Counted from the stretch's first letter, positions 24,901 through 39,800 are shown. The stretch is DNA of 64,000 nt from Agelaius tricolor (GCA_023055355.1 JALJCS010000002.1:80371001-80435000); one strand, 5' to 3'. Numbers and translations: made by a program. Notes: generated from the sequence alone by a model not told the origin.

Positions 24901-26175
24901 GCAGGAGAACAGAAATACCAGGAGATGAGCTGTCCCTGAGAGTTTTCCACACAGCAAATATGCAATCAAGGGTCTTTAAAAGATTTTCATCTCCTAGTTT
25001 GTGGATTTTCATTTATGGTGCAACAAACCTTGGCAGAAATCCTAAGCAAGCTTCCAGTCACTTGAATTGAGCCTTTGCTTGGTCTGATTTACTGTAAGGT
25101 CTGATGCAGGATGTTTATTCTTTTCCCTCAAGCTATTTCATCTTGGAGAACCACGCAGTGTTTCTCTGATTCAGTGATGATAAAACCCAATCCATCTATC
25201 AAGATGAGTCAGCAGACTAGGTCTGCTCACACCCCTCTCCCCACACACATACACAGCACCAAAATGCCAACAAGCTGCATGTTGAACATATGTGCAGAAC
25301 AGCTATGATAAGTTGGAACAATCATTAACTTATTCACTGTGCAATTCAAGTACATCTTGTACATGAGTTTCCAAAATTATTTTAATAACAATCCTCTTTG
25401 ACTAAACAGTGGAAGATAGTTGGATCTCTTCCTGAAGGCACGTTCCCACAGTAATATCCATGGCACATCCATTACAGAGAGTGCTGTTAGTTCTCATTAG
25501 CTAGGACAAACAAGGCAGTGAATCACAATCTCCCTGCATAAAGGATCCCATTGTTTTAAACTGATAAACCAGAGATTCTGCTCTGTACTGGTGTAAACCT
25601 GACATTGATTAAAGCTTCCTGGGATGCTAGAGAGGCATCATTTGAATGGATGGGGACTTGAGGTGTGAAGGAAATCTGCCACAAAGGTGCAGTCAGTTTG
25701 CATTTTTTCTGATTGAAGTTACTTAGCTTCTCTCATTGTTGGGAGAACCTATTATATTTGCTGCAAGTATTTTCCAAAAGCCTCTAAGAAAACTAGGCCT
25801 AAACTAAATAGATTGTACCAAATATTTCTAAAGTTTGCCCAGTAAAATAAATTGTGTTTATACACTTTTCACTTAATAGCCTATTTCTACTAGGTGGCAT
25901 TTTTTTCCCAAAGTATGCTGAAGTGCATCTAATTTACTATGAGAAAGTATTCTTCCTCTTATGCTTTGGCTCTTGTTTTGTTGTTAGGTTTTGTAAAATC
26001 TTAGCTCTAATGGTGAAAGCCAAACACAGAAATATTTTTACCTGCACTTTGCCAGTAACATCAAAAGATGTGCTATTATCTCAACAGCAATTTGGACTGG
26101 TTATCAAATGATAATCTTGGAATGAGTGAGTATGATTTGTGACGGTACTTATCTTTTGTAGGTGTGGTTGGCATG

Positions 26176-26181
<6 letters not shown>
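18973..26181. other. Long gene-poor stretch
   Basis: About 7.2 kb without a recognisable gene or repeat family. Small simple repeats are the GTTT/GT run at about 20625-20648 and the T run at about 21254-21264. Isolated splice-like sites exist: donors at 20211 and 20810 (the latter minus) and the minus donor near 24184. None of them bounds a convincing exon. A perfect inverted repeat, 'aagctgtttaaaaacagctt', lies near 24199. All open frames are below 100 codons. Confidence 0.45.

Positions 26182-26217
<36 letters not shown>
26182..26217. repeat. Homopolymer T run, 36 bases
   Basis: An uninterrupted run of 36 T. It could be the poly(A) tail of a minus-strand retrocopy lying to its right, but the sequence after 26217 is not recognisable as a processed gene. 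Length is liable to assembly error. Confidence 0.9.
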
Positions 26218-26221
<4 letters not shown>

Positions 26222-29200
26222 GATAGCATGCCAAAGACTTCAGGCAATAGGTAATTATTCCATGTAAAATATTTATTCTCTGCCAGTCATATGTCTTTCT
26301 AAAAGATCTGACTTTGCAGCAAGCATTTAAAACCATGTAAAACCTTAAATATGAGGCCAGAATGAAACCTGCTGTAAGCAACTACAATAGAAATACATGT
26401 TGTGTGTGCTCAGTAGCTCTTTGTGAGTAGAGGCCAGTTGAAATTCCTTTCTGCATTTCTTTGGAACCTTAAGATCAAATTATCCAATACTGGGCGCTCA
26501 ATTTCTGTTCCAGCTGTGACCCAACTAGGAACTCACTAAGGTGAAGATTTTTTTGTTTTAGAGCTGCAAAATGAAACTTCTCTTTCTTTTATTCCATTCT
26601 ATGCCGTAGGTTATTTGCTGCCTGGAAATGTTTTCTGTGCCTAAAGTGAAAGCTGCAGAATACATGTGCAGTGTAAGTCAGATTGACCATGGCAGTTCCC
26701 AGAGGATGCTCTGCTTCTGAGCCATGGCTGTGGCCCTGAGCTCCTGTGCAGCCACAACAACTCATCCCTGCCAGCAGGGCCCTCGGTGCACTGTCACATC
26801 CTGGGAAGGCTAAACTGAACACACTAAAATAAACTGTGCTAGTTTGGACTTGCACTAATTTATTTAAAGTTTTATTTTCTCAAATCTAGTGCAAAGAACT
26901 GAACTCATAACCTATGACTTACTTCAACCTTCCAAAATCACACAAGAGACACAATCAACAGAGGTAATAGGGTAATAAATGTGCATGTAACAGTCTGTAT
27001 TATGTGCCTTTTCAAATAAAATATTCACTTCAATATTTACGTGTCTACACCATTAACATCCTCTTTTCCTGACTCTAACTTCAGCAGCTAGATACAAAGC
27101 TGACTTTATTTTCTCTAATTCCTTGACAGAGAAGGAGACTGCTGCTGCTGCACTGGTGCTTCTGCATCCTGCAGGATTGGCAGGTGGTTATACTTCTGAA
27201 AGGTTCAGGGCATGTCTCCCTCTTAGGAAATGTTGGAAGGCACAAACTTCTTCTCAAGTACAATGAGGAATCAAAAGAAGAAGCTTCAGGAGGTGAAATA
27301 AACTTCTGAAAGACAAAACTGTAAAGCAAATGATGGTTATCACTTCAATAAGCTCTTTGCAATGAAGAAGAGCATCTAAGAAAAACATCCCTTTCTGTTT
27401 ATTAAATTTTGCAGTAAGGGAATTTGTCAAATGTTAGTGCAAGTCCAGCTACTTACAGCATACCTCTGGCATACGCCAGTGTGGCAGGTAATTTAGACCC
27501 TTGTACATCACTTCAATAGATTTCTGTCCCCTCTGCAGTAGTTATGAAGGGAGCCTGACCAACAATGAAATCTCTAGGTAATTAGAAGCCAATCCTTGTG
27601 CTTACTGCCCAGCTAATCTCTTGTTACACTTTTAATATGCTATTGCATTTCAGCAAAGTTTTTCTTCCAATTCTGAAAAACCTTGCATAAGTAATTCCCA
27701 TTCATAACAATACATTTATGCCATTTATTTACTAAATCCTTCTAGCTGGTAAGCACAAACACCGTTTATTGTTTAGAGCTCCCAGAAATTCAGTATTTCT
27801 CCAATGAAACTCTAGTGGAGACTAAACTAGGAAATCAAGTTAGCAGAAGTGCTGGTGTAGGATTAATATAGTGAAAAAAAAACCACAACCATGGCTTATT
27901 TTCAAAATTTGACAGACAGGTATTATACTGATCATCTTTTAAAACTGATTCTATCTTGGAGATTACACTGATATGTTAATAGCAGCTTCTGATGTTAAGT
28001 TGATAATGTCATTTTTGTATTGGCACAACACTGGTAGATTGACAAGACCTAAATTCTGTGGCAAGACACAGCAAGATTTAGAGAGGAACAGAAGGAGCTG
28101 AAAACATGATGAAAGAGAGGGAGATGATCAGATCAGGCTGTATCCTTTGACTTATTGGAAGGATTTTCTGTTAACTTCTTGCTAATCACGCAACACTTAC
28201 ATGAAATTTAGTTCTTGAACTTACTGCTTTGAAACTAGATACTGAAAAATTTCTATCTGCTGCTAAACTGCAGACTTTCAGTTTCCAACAACTCTAAGCT
28301 ATCCAAATATTGCTGCATGTAAATGTAGCAGGCCTGTACCTGCTCAGGAATATGAAGGACCTCCTGGATTTGTTTTTACAAGGACGACATCCTGATTTTT
28401 AGTCAAGGTATGTGACATAATCATCATGAGATTGTCACTGTTGTATAATTCTACAAGGAAATGACAGGTTCACAGATCATTCTGTATCTGATTTGGCCTG
28501 AAACCCTGCTGTTATCTCTCACTTCTGATCACTTGAATGTGGAAACATTTCTGGGCTCCGAACAATTTGAAAGGGATTACATATGCAACACAAAAAGCAA
28601 TATTCAAAGGGGAAAGTTTCAGCCTGACTTTTAAAAGTGTTTGGCAAAGGACATCCAGTGAGTTAAAAGGGCTGGGAGTTCCAGACAGAAGGAACAGGGT
28701 ATGCAAATATTCAATTAGCACCAGTATGAGGGTGAGACTTTGGAAGAAACAGAACAATTTAGAGATGAATCTCTGGGAGAATTGGCAGGAATGTAGGTGA
28801 CAAGGAAGTCATATAAATCATGTCATGAAAAAAGCATGGAATGTTTGATAGCAAGGAACGAAAAACATATGAAAACAGGGCAGCACATTACCCAATTAGA
28901 AGCAAATGCAATGAGAACATTTCAGGGTAATGCAGGGATCGGCTTACTTCTAGGCAAGGGTCCAGCTCACACATTATAGAATGGCTACTGTGGAAGCAAA
29001 ATGTGTATAAGAAAGTAGGCGTGAAGATGATTAAAATAACCAGGCCTGCTCATGATTGCATGGGATGAAGACAATGTAATTAACTTGGCTAAAGGAGTGT
29101 CTTATCCTTGTGATATATGTAAGCTGATAAGAGGCTAAACAAGTGGAGACAGCTGAAAATTGAATGAGATGGAATGGAGACTTCAAAACAGCTCCAAAAA

Positions 29201-30746
29201 ACTTGACTCATTGTGTTGCTGTGAAACATGTCCATTTGATCTGCAACATGGAAAGAATACCAAGCTTGGGCTCCATCCTGAAACAATTCACATCATAGTG
29301 GCACTTGGATACAAGTAGGACTTTCACAATGTAATTTTTACTGTGTTCCAACGAAGGATTAGTTTACTACAGATTATGATAGAATATTCGGCAAAAAATT
29401 TCTTGCAAAAAAATAATTTTATAGCAGAGAAATAGGCATAATGGAGGCAGTAAAACCATGGTTAGAAGGGAGAAAGATGCAAAGTATACATGCAGATCCT
29501 ACTGTCTGAAAAGAAATGAAAACTCAACATTGATCCACTAATATAATTTTTAGAAAAGTTATTAGAAGCAGATGTAAGGAAATCAAATTTTAGTTTTCCC
29601 TTCATCATCAATAATTCCTGAGTATATTGTTGCAGTTTCCCTTGGCTTTTCCAAATGAAATTTTACAACATGAGAAAAAGAATTCTAACTCTCAAGCTGA
29701 CCCCTATAATTCTGAAGTAGTGAAGATTAGAAAGAATCTACAAAATAAAGAATAGAGACAGTTGCAAATAGTTGAAGGAACAGATGAGGAAAGGACTGTT
29801 TAGGATGCCCTGAATAACTTTTTTTTTTGTCTGACTGTTCAACTACATAAAACAGTTGGTCTAAACAGAAATCTATATTTTTCTTCATCATTTCTATCTA
29901 AAGTGAAAAAGAAGAAGCACAATGGAAGCACAAATGAAAAACCAAACAAAACCAGAAGCATTTATTTTACACATAGGAAAAGTTTTCATGTAATCTAGCA
30001 TGCACGTTTCACCCTGGTCACTTGTACCAAACTTTGAAGACGCTGTGTTTTCAAAGAAAGTCAAATAGGCTATCAGCTGACCCTCCACACAATGTTCTTA
30101 CCAGGTGAAGTGCTCAGAAGTGTTATGAATCCTGAAGACCTGGCAGTGGTAGCACGACCTTTCTCATTCATACCATAGTTCACAGCAATGTCTTTGAATA
30201 TGTCCAAAGAATTCTTTTAAATAGAAACAGCCCAACTAAACACCACATTATGTTAATAAAAATACCTATAGAAACAGGGTATTTTGTTAAGGGGAATTTC
30301 AGTTAAATCTCAAAAGCAACAGTTATCTTATTTTAAAATGCATTGTTTTAAGAGAAAACTTTAGGTTCTTTCAATAATTACTTAACAGGTGATGGAAGAG
30401 TAATAAGTGGGTTTGATTCTGTGTAGACAATTGAACTGTACTTCCTATTTTTGTATGGTTATTGGCTATCTTTCTTCTAAGTGTATATTTTGTGATTTTT
30501 CTTCTGAATGCTTGTATCCAATACAACACTGACATGCCAGGCTGAGAAAATGAAGAATATTTCTTCACAAAACAAGACAGCAGTCCAGATCTCAAGGAAC
30601 ACTTTTATTTCATAACACAGTATAGCTGATTCTTAGAGTTTTTAATGTTGTATATCTGAAAATGAAACTGGAGGACCTATTTCTCTAAATGAAATAACTT
30701 CATTTTCTGTTTTTAAAACTGCAGTACAGTATTCTCCCTTAGAACC
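26218..30746. other. Gene-poor stretch with a GC-richer patch
   Basis: Mostly AT-rich with no recognised repeat. The patch at about 26690-26810 is distinctly GC-richer and lies within an 88-codon minus-strand frame, but no splice sites or known motif support coding. The segment 28500-29300 is also unassigned. Confidence 0.4.
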
Positions 30747-31363
30747 TGTGCTGGTTTTGGCTGAGGCAGAGTTAACTGTCTTCACAGTGGCTACTATGGG
30801 GCTGTGTTTTGGATTTGTGCTGGACAAAGGGTTGACACTATAGAGATGTTTTTGTTATTGCTGAGCAGGGTTTACACAAGGCCAAGATCTCTTCTGTTTT
30901 TCGTACTGCCACCCTGGAGGGGAGATTGTGGTCAGTCCCTGGGTTGTTCCTAGGTTTCAGCACCAAAAGGACTGCAGTGGCTTGACTGGCTGGATGGGCC
31001 AGGTGATCCAAAGTGACCAAAGGGATATTCCAGACCGTAGGACATCATGCTCAGGATAGAAACCTGGGGGGAAAAGGAGGAAAGAGGGGGACATTCCATG
31101 TGATGGTGTTTGTCTTCCCAAGCCACCATTACACATGATGGGGCCCTGCTCCCCTGGAGATGGCTGAACACCTGCTTGCTGGTGGAAAGCAGTGAATTAA
31201 TTTCTTGTTTTCCTTTGCTAGTGTTCTCAGCTTTTGCTTTCCTAATAAAGTGTCTCTGTGCCAACCCATGAGTGTTCTGGTTTCTACCCTTCCAGTTCTG
31301 TCCCTGATCCTGCTGGTGGGAGAGTGAGAGAGCAGCAGCCTGGGGCTCGGTTAAACCATGACA
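30747..31363 (+). mobile_element. Solo LTR of an avian endogenous retrovirus
   Basis: The block is nearly end to end a common avian ERV LTR recognised from memory. It starts with TG in 'tgtgctggttttggctgag' and keeps the phrase 'gaccaaagggatattcca' at about 31016-31033. It has a degenerate TATA region near 31053 and a polyadenylation signal AATAAA at 31244-31249, and it ends in 'ggttaaaccatgaca'. No retroviral gag, pol or env sequence flanks it, so it is a solo LTR left by recombination. The string 'agaacc' directly precedes the LTR (30741-30746) and recurs at 31366-31371, two bases after the proposed end. It may be a slightly decayed target-site duplication. The 160-codon minus-strand frame at 30950-31432 is antisense to the LTR and is not a gene. 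Confidence 0.88.
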
Positions 31364-33657
31364 GAAGAACCACGATGCAGAAGAGTCACAATCAAACTGA
31401 TGTCTTTGTTCTGCTAACAATAATACAGGCATTTCTCAGTCATAAGGAGGTGTGCTAGTGAATAGATTAAAAAGGGGACTTCACACTGTCACAGACAACC
31501 ATTCCAGAGTCCATTTCTCCAAGATATCAGCACTTTCCATTTCAATAGTACTGCTCATGAGAAGTACCAGCCTTATCAACTACAAGGATTTTCAATGCTT
31601 GTCAAGATTCTCGACCATTAAAATCTACTATGAGTTCTAAAACTTTTCTTTTTCAGAAACTTATTAATTTTAATCAAGATTGTGCATCATCCTCCTTTTC
31701 ATATTCTTTTTGGAACCAAACCAAGAGGAGGTCAGGAACCCTCCTTGGGCTTTGTTTCAGAATTTTTATGGCAGCTACTGAATTACTTGGAGCTCTAAAA
31801 GAGTCAGCTTTCCAAAACTGAGAACAAATAAAGCCAAATCTATTGGGAGAAAGAATTTAATCAGAAGAATATGAATAATTAGGAACTGTTTAAGAATATT
31901 TTACTAGATGTCCAGAAGCCACAATCAATAAAGAAGGACAACTGCTCTGGTAATAAGCCAGCTTGGCTTAGAAGGAAAATTAAAGCCATTCTTAAAAATA
32001 CTCATGCATACAATATTTGTGTGTCTCTGTATATGTGCATATAAACTTATCAATACATATAGAGTGAAATGGGGAAAAGGGATTTAATAGCAACTGATAA
32101 TGAGAGCAGAAGGACAAATATGAATGATTATCCAGAAAAGTTAAAATACAGTCAAAGGTGCTTTCTAATACGCAAGTAATATTTCACTGTGTTGAACAGA
32201 AATAACATAAAAATGGAATGTAGAGATGAGAATGAGACCATATAGTTTCATTCACTCACTGACTCACTACAAATTAAAAATATGGTTTTTCATACAGTGA
32301 AACATATAAAGACATTCATCTCAGAAGAACATAGTCTGCAGCAGCATTCCTCTTTTGAGGACAGTGTAGAGCCTAGAGCAGAAGAACCTATTTCTCATTT
32401 TGACAGTGACCTCTGCTGTAATTAATTAAATTATTAATTATAATAAGGCAAAGTACTTCCTTTCCCTTATTACTATATTGCTAATGTATCAGGCATTATT
32501 GAGGCTTGAAATATGTCCAATCCTGGTACTCATAACTTAAAAGATGTATTTATAAATTGGAAAGTGTTTGAAAAAAGATCTATGGGACAGATTAAAGGCT
32601 TGGAGAAAGGGGCAGCACTGAGTGAACCAGAGTTCTCTTCCTTTAATGGAAAAGCGAAATGGCTAATGGACAGAAAGGCTATAGTTTGCACATTTATAGT
32701 CACAGTTGTGAACACATGGTGGGTCAACATGTTTACACCTGGTTTGTATTCTATCTGCTCTTCCCCTTCCTTCAAAGTATAACATGCACTACACCATAGC
32801 ATGAACACTGCACACTTGCTCAACTACAGATGCCAGAATAAGGGCAAGTATCTTCCAGCTTTAATCTCTGACTGCAACATGAGTTTTTCTGGGGCTTGGG
32901 AATCTTATTGAGAGAGAGGAGAACATCTAATCTGAGACTGCACTGGAAATCCTCACCCAAGAACTGAAGTTATCTATTGTCACCAGCTCTTTCATCTAAA
33001 AATGGACTAACTGAGGAATTTTTACATTCACACTGTGAACAAAATCATGGAAACGGTTAGGCTAAAATAAACCTAAAAGGAAGAGGGAAATATAATTTTT
33101 AACACTTTCCCCTAAAAATTGTTCAGCCCAGAGGAGGAGGGCAGTGCAATCTGGGAATGAGGACTCTGAATCAAGGGAGATCAAAGTGCTGGAAATGTTG
33201 GTTACTAACGCAATCTCCAAGCTGAAAATCCTAATGTAAAATATCATTGCGTCAATAATAGATTATTTTTATTACACCTAAAAAGTACCTTTCAAAATTC
33301 CCATCTCATTCTTAAAACCTTGAGTTCTTTGGAGAAGCAATGAGTCTTTTCTACATTCAGAAACCATCCATAGTTACACGCAAGCAACAGACTACTCTCT
33401 CTGAAAAGTCACTCTATATAACTTGCATTATTGTTGTAAATTTTTGTAGCTTTTTTTTGCCTTTTAGATTTAAAGAGTAAAAAGGCTACTAAAACCTTGA
33501 ACTCAGAAATCATGATTATTCCTGTGAAGAACTGATTCTCTTTACTTCTCAGTGAAGTCAATGAGAACTCAGGGTTGGAAACATGTAACTGGCAAACAAA
33601 ATTTCTATGCTATAGAAAGAGTGAGAGTCTGGAGGAAAAGATGCACATTTAGCAGGG
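31364..33657. other. Unassigned AT-rich DNA
   Basis: No repeat family or gene recognised. A good minus-strand acceptor ('ttctcctctctctcaataag') near 32910-32930 precedes a 27-codon open segment ending in a stop. That is within chance expectation. Confidence 0.45.
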
Positions 33658-33826
33658 AAAAAAAAAAGGTATTTCTGAAAAAAGATATAAGATTTGAATT
33701 TCACAGACTGAAAAATTATAAGCAATATCTAATTCATAGAGTTTTAAACTGAGTAAAAACAAAAAAGCAGCAAAACCAACTCCCTGAAAACAACAAAAAA
33801 AACTTAAAGAAAAAACAAAGGCCCCA
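33658..33826. repeat. A-rich low-complexity region
   Basis: Repeated A runs of 6 to 10 bases broken by single G, C or T. No recognisable retrocopy lies on its 5' side. Confidence 0.7.
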
Positions 33827-36800
33827 AAAACCAATTATTTTTTCCATTCTTATTCACAGAGCATTAAATTTCTATCTGGTTTTTTTTCAATATTGATATA
33901 AACCTGTAAAACTTCACTTTTATAGAAAGAACATTTGAATGGAAAATTGTTTAATAAAAAAGTAGTTTATCAACTTTGCCTCCTCTATGAAATGTTTATG
34001 CCACTTAAGCTAACCTATAATACACTTTGAGAATTGTCATATTCCATGAATATTGCAAAATTACAAACCGTATACAAATTGGAAAAAAAATCTAGTAAAT
34101 TATTAGTATTAAAACCTTTAATAATTAATGTATTGGTCTGCATATAAATCTTTAATTGCATTTGACTACTGTCATTCTACTTTTTCTATCTGTCTAGCTG
34201 CCATTTACCATTTGCACAGTAGAATATAATCCAGAGTTATGAAACTTTGAGGATAATTCACCAAGAGTTTTGTTTGCCTAATCAACTCATATGAAAGTGA
34301 TCTATAGATACGAAATGTTAGAAAAGACTATTGGGATATTGAGGCTGGAGAGGAAGATACTTCAGGTGAATCTGATTTTGTAGCTTTTCTTGCAGTCATT
34401 ATGGAATATAGGACTCCAGGACGTTCATGATACAGACACTGTAACACATCAGCTCCTGCCTGCACACCTAATTTTTTTCTAGTTTCTTAAGCTTGAGTCT
34501 GAAAAGCCTGTGAATTTTATCTGTTCTCAAAGTGGAGACAAAGCAAGAGGATTGAGTATCTTGCAGTTGAATTTCATCAGTACTTTGTAATTAAGAAGTT
34601 ACAGAATATTTGCAATTACTACTGTTTGTAATACAACAGTCAACCTTATTTGAGAAGAATCTAGCACGTGAAAGCGAGCACTCAAAACCTAGCTGATTTT
34701 TACAACCATTGAACCAAACACAAATTCCTACCAGCCATATTAGTCTGAGTCTTCATAACAATTTTCCTGTTTAGAAAAATACTAACTGACCTGGTATAAC
34801 ACAAAAATGGATCAGTCTTCTGAAATATCTTCAGTATCAGAAGTCAAAAGTAACACTGTGCCCTTTGGAGTGAGGCAACAAGGAAACCAGATAGAGCCAC
34901 AGCCACTGCATTCAGACCTCCCAGAGTCATTCACAACACCCCAGAGATAGGAGCTGACAACTGCCTGGTACTAACCTGTAGTTCAGATATCATGAAGTGA
35001 AATTCAAGGAACCAATTAACCTGTAACACAGCAAAGTTCAGAAACAGCACTTCTGTGAAGCAGTCTTCCAGGCAAACTGGTAAGGATTTGTAAAGTGAGC
35101 TGTCAAGAAGCTTAGCTGTTCAAGAAGATTCCTACCAAAACCTATGTAGGATTAGAAATTTTCTGAAGGCAACACATTTTGACCAAATCACATTTTCTGA
35201 CAGAAAATAATTTAATCGGGAGTTTTTCCATCTCTCTTTACTATTGTACTAATTCAACTTTCTAATGCATATTTTTTATACATACTCTGCAATGCTCTTT
35301 CAACAAGAAGACCTTTTCCCATGACATTCTCATCCAAATCCAATATTCTTTACCAGATGCAGCTCAGTGTGCAACAACCGAGATAATTCTTCTGGTCCAC
35401 CTCTTTCATTCATGCTCTTCCTCACACGATCATTTAGATGTCTGACCAGAACTTAATTAATTCTATAGCAGCTTACTTCCAACTACATTATTTTCTGGAA
35501 GTCCAGAAACTTTCTCCATCACATGATAGATTCATAACTTCAAGGTTATATGGTATGACATTTCTAATATCATCATTTTAATGAAACTGAACTATGACAT
35601 GGGATTTTTTTTTGGCTACCTTTCAATTAATTTAGTGTTCTTGAAGAAAAAATTCAAGAGACTTACCTCTAGGGAGCTACTTTTTATATTAAAATCATAT
35701 TGAAGCAAAGAAGATTTCACTTGAATTGCCACATATTTTGTAGTACTCACACAGTTTGACATCTTTCCTTCTTTTTTCATCACTGAGTGTAAATCCAGAA
35801 GATAAGTGGCTGAGATCATACCTTCTAATAATCTTCCATTATTTATTACTTAGGACTGCCTTTTTGATGAATTAGTCTATAAACTGTATCCCTTGAATAC
35901 ACTTGCAATTCAGGCTGTAGTGGTTAAAATTTCTCTTGGAAGATTAGACTTGTCCAGGAGAATCTAGAAGAAATGAAAAGATTAAATGCTTGAGGATATT
36001 CATTTTTGAGTACACTGCTAGATAATTCTAACTGTGTCTATGCTGAGTCTGAAGGAAAATTAAGTAACTAAGGGAAAGCCATCAGAAAGTTGGAGAAGTT
36101 TTGGCAGAAAATATTTGTGTCTTTCTTTGTTGGCTAATGAAAAGTTCAATATTTGAAAAATGGAAGCAAAACTATAAATTCTATTTCTACTAATTGAAAA
36201 TATTGCAAGATTATTAGCATATACATTAAATCATGATAGTTTAAAAGTGTTAAAACCCAAGCAGAAAAATATTTGATATTGCCAGCAGCTTACTTAGTTA
36301 TACAACATAAGAAAAAGTGAAGTTCAGACAAAAAGACATTTATCTGATTTCTTGAAGGCAATATCCATTATCCCATGACCTGCTCTTTGAAGCCAAGTGT
36401 GGCACCATCTTTCCCTGGACTGTTGCAATCTAGAGAATGAGGCAGCACAGACAGTGAATAACTGGAACAAACTCACTGATATTTGCAGCATTTCTCTCAT
36501 TCTACTATGATATACTCCACTCCAACAAGGCAAGTACCTCCCTACAAGCAGGAATTGTTACAAAACTTAGTGTTAGGTAGATAGTTATCCCAGAGCTCAC
36601 TCCTTCATGGACCGTCAAAGCAGGATAGAGTTATTTCTCCAAGGGGCAAGTTATCTGTATTCCAGTGAAGCTATCCAATCTTCATCAGAGGGCTGTATCT
36701 TTCACAAATCTGGCTAAAACCAAATCTATTCAGAAAGACATGGCTTGGAATAAGAGCATTACGTATATTTCATTCTCATGCTAACATTTGGAAGGCCAAT

Positions 36801-39800
36801 GAGTGCTCAGGACTAGGTGATGAAGTCAGACATGAATAAGGTGAAGTTTTTACATCATGTATCTCACAGAATCAGAGCATGAGGCTGAGGGCTGAGCAAT
36901 CACATAGGCTTGTTCAGGCTCCTGTCTTCAGTCGTTACATTTCATTTATGCCAGATGAATGACATATTACATAATCAGATATGAAAAATACCACCCATGG
37001 ACCCTGAGGGCATGAAAACCTCTTTATGGACTGTATGAGCTTCTGTGGAAAAGAAGCAGCAAGAGACCTAACAGCCCTGGACAAAGAAGATGTCACATGA
37101 AAATAGGTGATGGATAAAGCATGGGAGTATGTAATAGTAAATGATCAGGGGCATTACCTGGAAACAGAAGTATAAGCAAAGTTTCAATGCTCTTTCCATT
37201 TCTTCTAATTCCAGTGAAATCAGGGTACATGCATCTTTCTCTAACTGAAAACTATCTCATCAAAGAAGTATCTTATCCCATCATTAAGCTTATTTTCACA
37301 AGATATAATTATTGCTATTAACAGTAATATTTTTGCTGTAATAGTCTGCCTTCTGTATACTCCCCACTATTCTCAGAGCATCTTTCCTCAGGTTCGCACA
37401 TTTCATGAGGTAAAAAAATCAAGGGTATTCAGCCCATCTGCCTTTGCCATGACAGCTCATGTGCGAGATAAATTTTTCCCCACTATGAACAGTCCACTTC
37501 ATTGTTTCATGTCTTTCAGATTGGAAAAAGAAATTCAGGAAAATAAGCTCTCCTTAAGTAACCAAGCTCCAGATGTTTAGCACCTACATCCATGCAGAAG
37601 CGTAACCTATCCAAGTGCCTGATCTTGCAAAAGGAATAATCTGTTGTTGCAGGAAGAACTTCTGGGCAGCATGCAGAGCTTCCCTGCCTATGGCCATGGT
37701 TGAGCACCAATAAATCCTTTCAGAATACTACTCTTTTAAAATGGTAGATTTTGCTTCTATTTGCACATTTACATATATATTTTGTCTTAAAGTTTCTGAG
37801 TTCCTTAGGAAATGCATTGAGTGAAGAAGGGCTGATGACAAATATTTCAGTTCTCTTAATTATCATTCTTCCACTGAAGTCAAGATAAAACCACCCAAAG
37901 TAAAACAAAGAGAGTGTGCCAAAACAAGTGGGCAGTTCTTCCTTAGTTACAACATATACAAGACTCAGACTAAAACGTGAGCAGTACAGGAGCAAAGTTT
38001 GACTACTTATTTAAAAATGGACAATCCCAAAAGGTGGATTGTCCTGTATATGAAACAAGATTTGTTTTGTCATAAAGTACTTTTTTGCAGATGTTTCTGT
38101 GTTAACACAGCTATATACCTCTATAAACATTTTGAAAGAGCTTGGGTCATTTTTTGTGGACAAAACTAAAACAGTACCTCTAGCCTCTCATTTACAAATC
38201 CCTTATTTTTTGATCCTTGATACATTAATGTCTTGATACTTAATGAATCAATATGGATCTCATCTGTTAGAAACAAAAGGAATTTTACATCACCTCATTC
38301 TGAAGTACAAAAGTCAGATTCCCCTGTACTCCCAGAAGTGAACTAGAAAAGCACATCTGAAGATTAGATGTAATTCAAACATGGGTAGATGTAGACATTG
38401 TCTAAATGAAAAGAGAAGGGAGGAAAAAAAATCTCTGCAGTTGCCAGTGTCCCTCACAAAGTGGATCATTACTATATGCAGCTCTGAGAAGGTGAGCAAA
38501 GATCCCTTGGACTCTTTTCTCTCATTAGTGATGATAGACAAAACAGTCAGAAAACTTCTCATTTAATTTTGTTGATTGCTTGTTGAATGACTGTTGGTAT
38601 GACCATCCAATCAGGCTGAGACATAGAAGATTCCCTGTAGCTGTTCCAGCAGAAAATGAAAATACATCAGGAATTCTTCTGTAGCATGTCCCTAACGTTG
38701 GGCTCCAAGTAGACCTCACTCAAAAACTCCAACTCAGTCTCACTGCAGACATTTAACAATCAGACAGGCTGACAGAAGAAATGACCTCGCATGTTTGTGA
38801 TTGGCTAAAAGATTGTTGCCAGCTGTGAAATAAAGATATGGTAGTTACAATTCAAGAAGATAACCATTTTCAGACTTTATTACCATTGAATACATTCTGA
38901 TGAGAACCAGTCATGACAGAGCTCAAAAGCTGAGGCTAACACAAAACTCCTTTGATGTATATGTGGGAAAGTTTATGAGTGGATTTTTTTTTATAGGTAC
39001 GCATCACATCCATTTATATGATTCAGGATGGCAAATCTGATGCAGAATTAGCAATGCTAAACTCAGAAGACCTGACTTTCAGAAAAGGCAAGTATATGGC
39101 AAGTAATAATAGTGGAGGAAGAAAGGAAAATGGAAGTGATGAGAGCAACACCATGTGAGACCAGTGCCTAAGTGTGTGTGTGGAACTGGCCATGGCAGTC
39201 AAATCCAACTGCAACTATTGTAAAATAAATACAAAGCTTTGAAATAAGAAAAATGTTTGATCTCTCAAGAAAGCATGTGAAATAAGATGCTACTGCAAAT
39301 AATAGCAACACTGTAAAATAACCATCATCAATGGAACAAAAAGTGCAGAGGGAAAAGCTTTAAATAAATATAAAGGCAAGTAAGATAGAACTGTCTAACA
39401 TTATGTGTCTGGAAAGAAGGGAAGGAGCTAGTTCGCATAATAGTCTGCTCAGCTGATCATCCATTCCAGAAGATTGATGAAATAGACTCCAGTAAGCAAT
39501 TCTCAGGGATGAGATTGTCAAGCTGTTACATGGGAAAGAGAACGGCAAAGTCATCCAGAACTTTCCCCTTCCTGGTTAGATCCCTCTCTGGATTTGGGGG
39601 CTGAAATTCCCATGTGCCCAGAGAGTCAAAATTACAAGCTGAGGCACTGATGTCTAACATCTCTTAGGAAAAATAAATGTATTAGCCATATGGAAAATAT
39701 AAAATTATGCAATCATGACTGAAATGAGAAGAAGGTTTCTTCTACTCATCAGATCTTCAAATCACAAGTAGAGACAAGAGGGTCATCTGAATTTTTGGGG

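Noticed and set aside
28377..28400. Short frame resembling a reverse-transcriptase YxDD box
   Set aside because: No flanking reverse-transcriptase similarity in the same frame, and a stop follows within ten codons; a chance match.
30950..31432. 160-codon minus-strand frame
   Set aside because: It runs antisense through the solo LTR at 30747-31363 and out of its end, so it is not a gene.
36860..36900. 'tcacagaatcagagcatg' phrase resembling a CR1 3' tip
   Set aside because: No CR1 body follows in either orientation.
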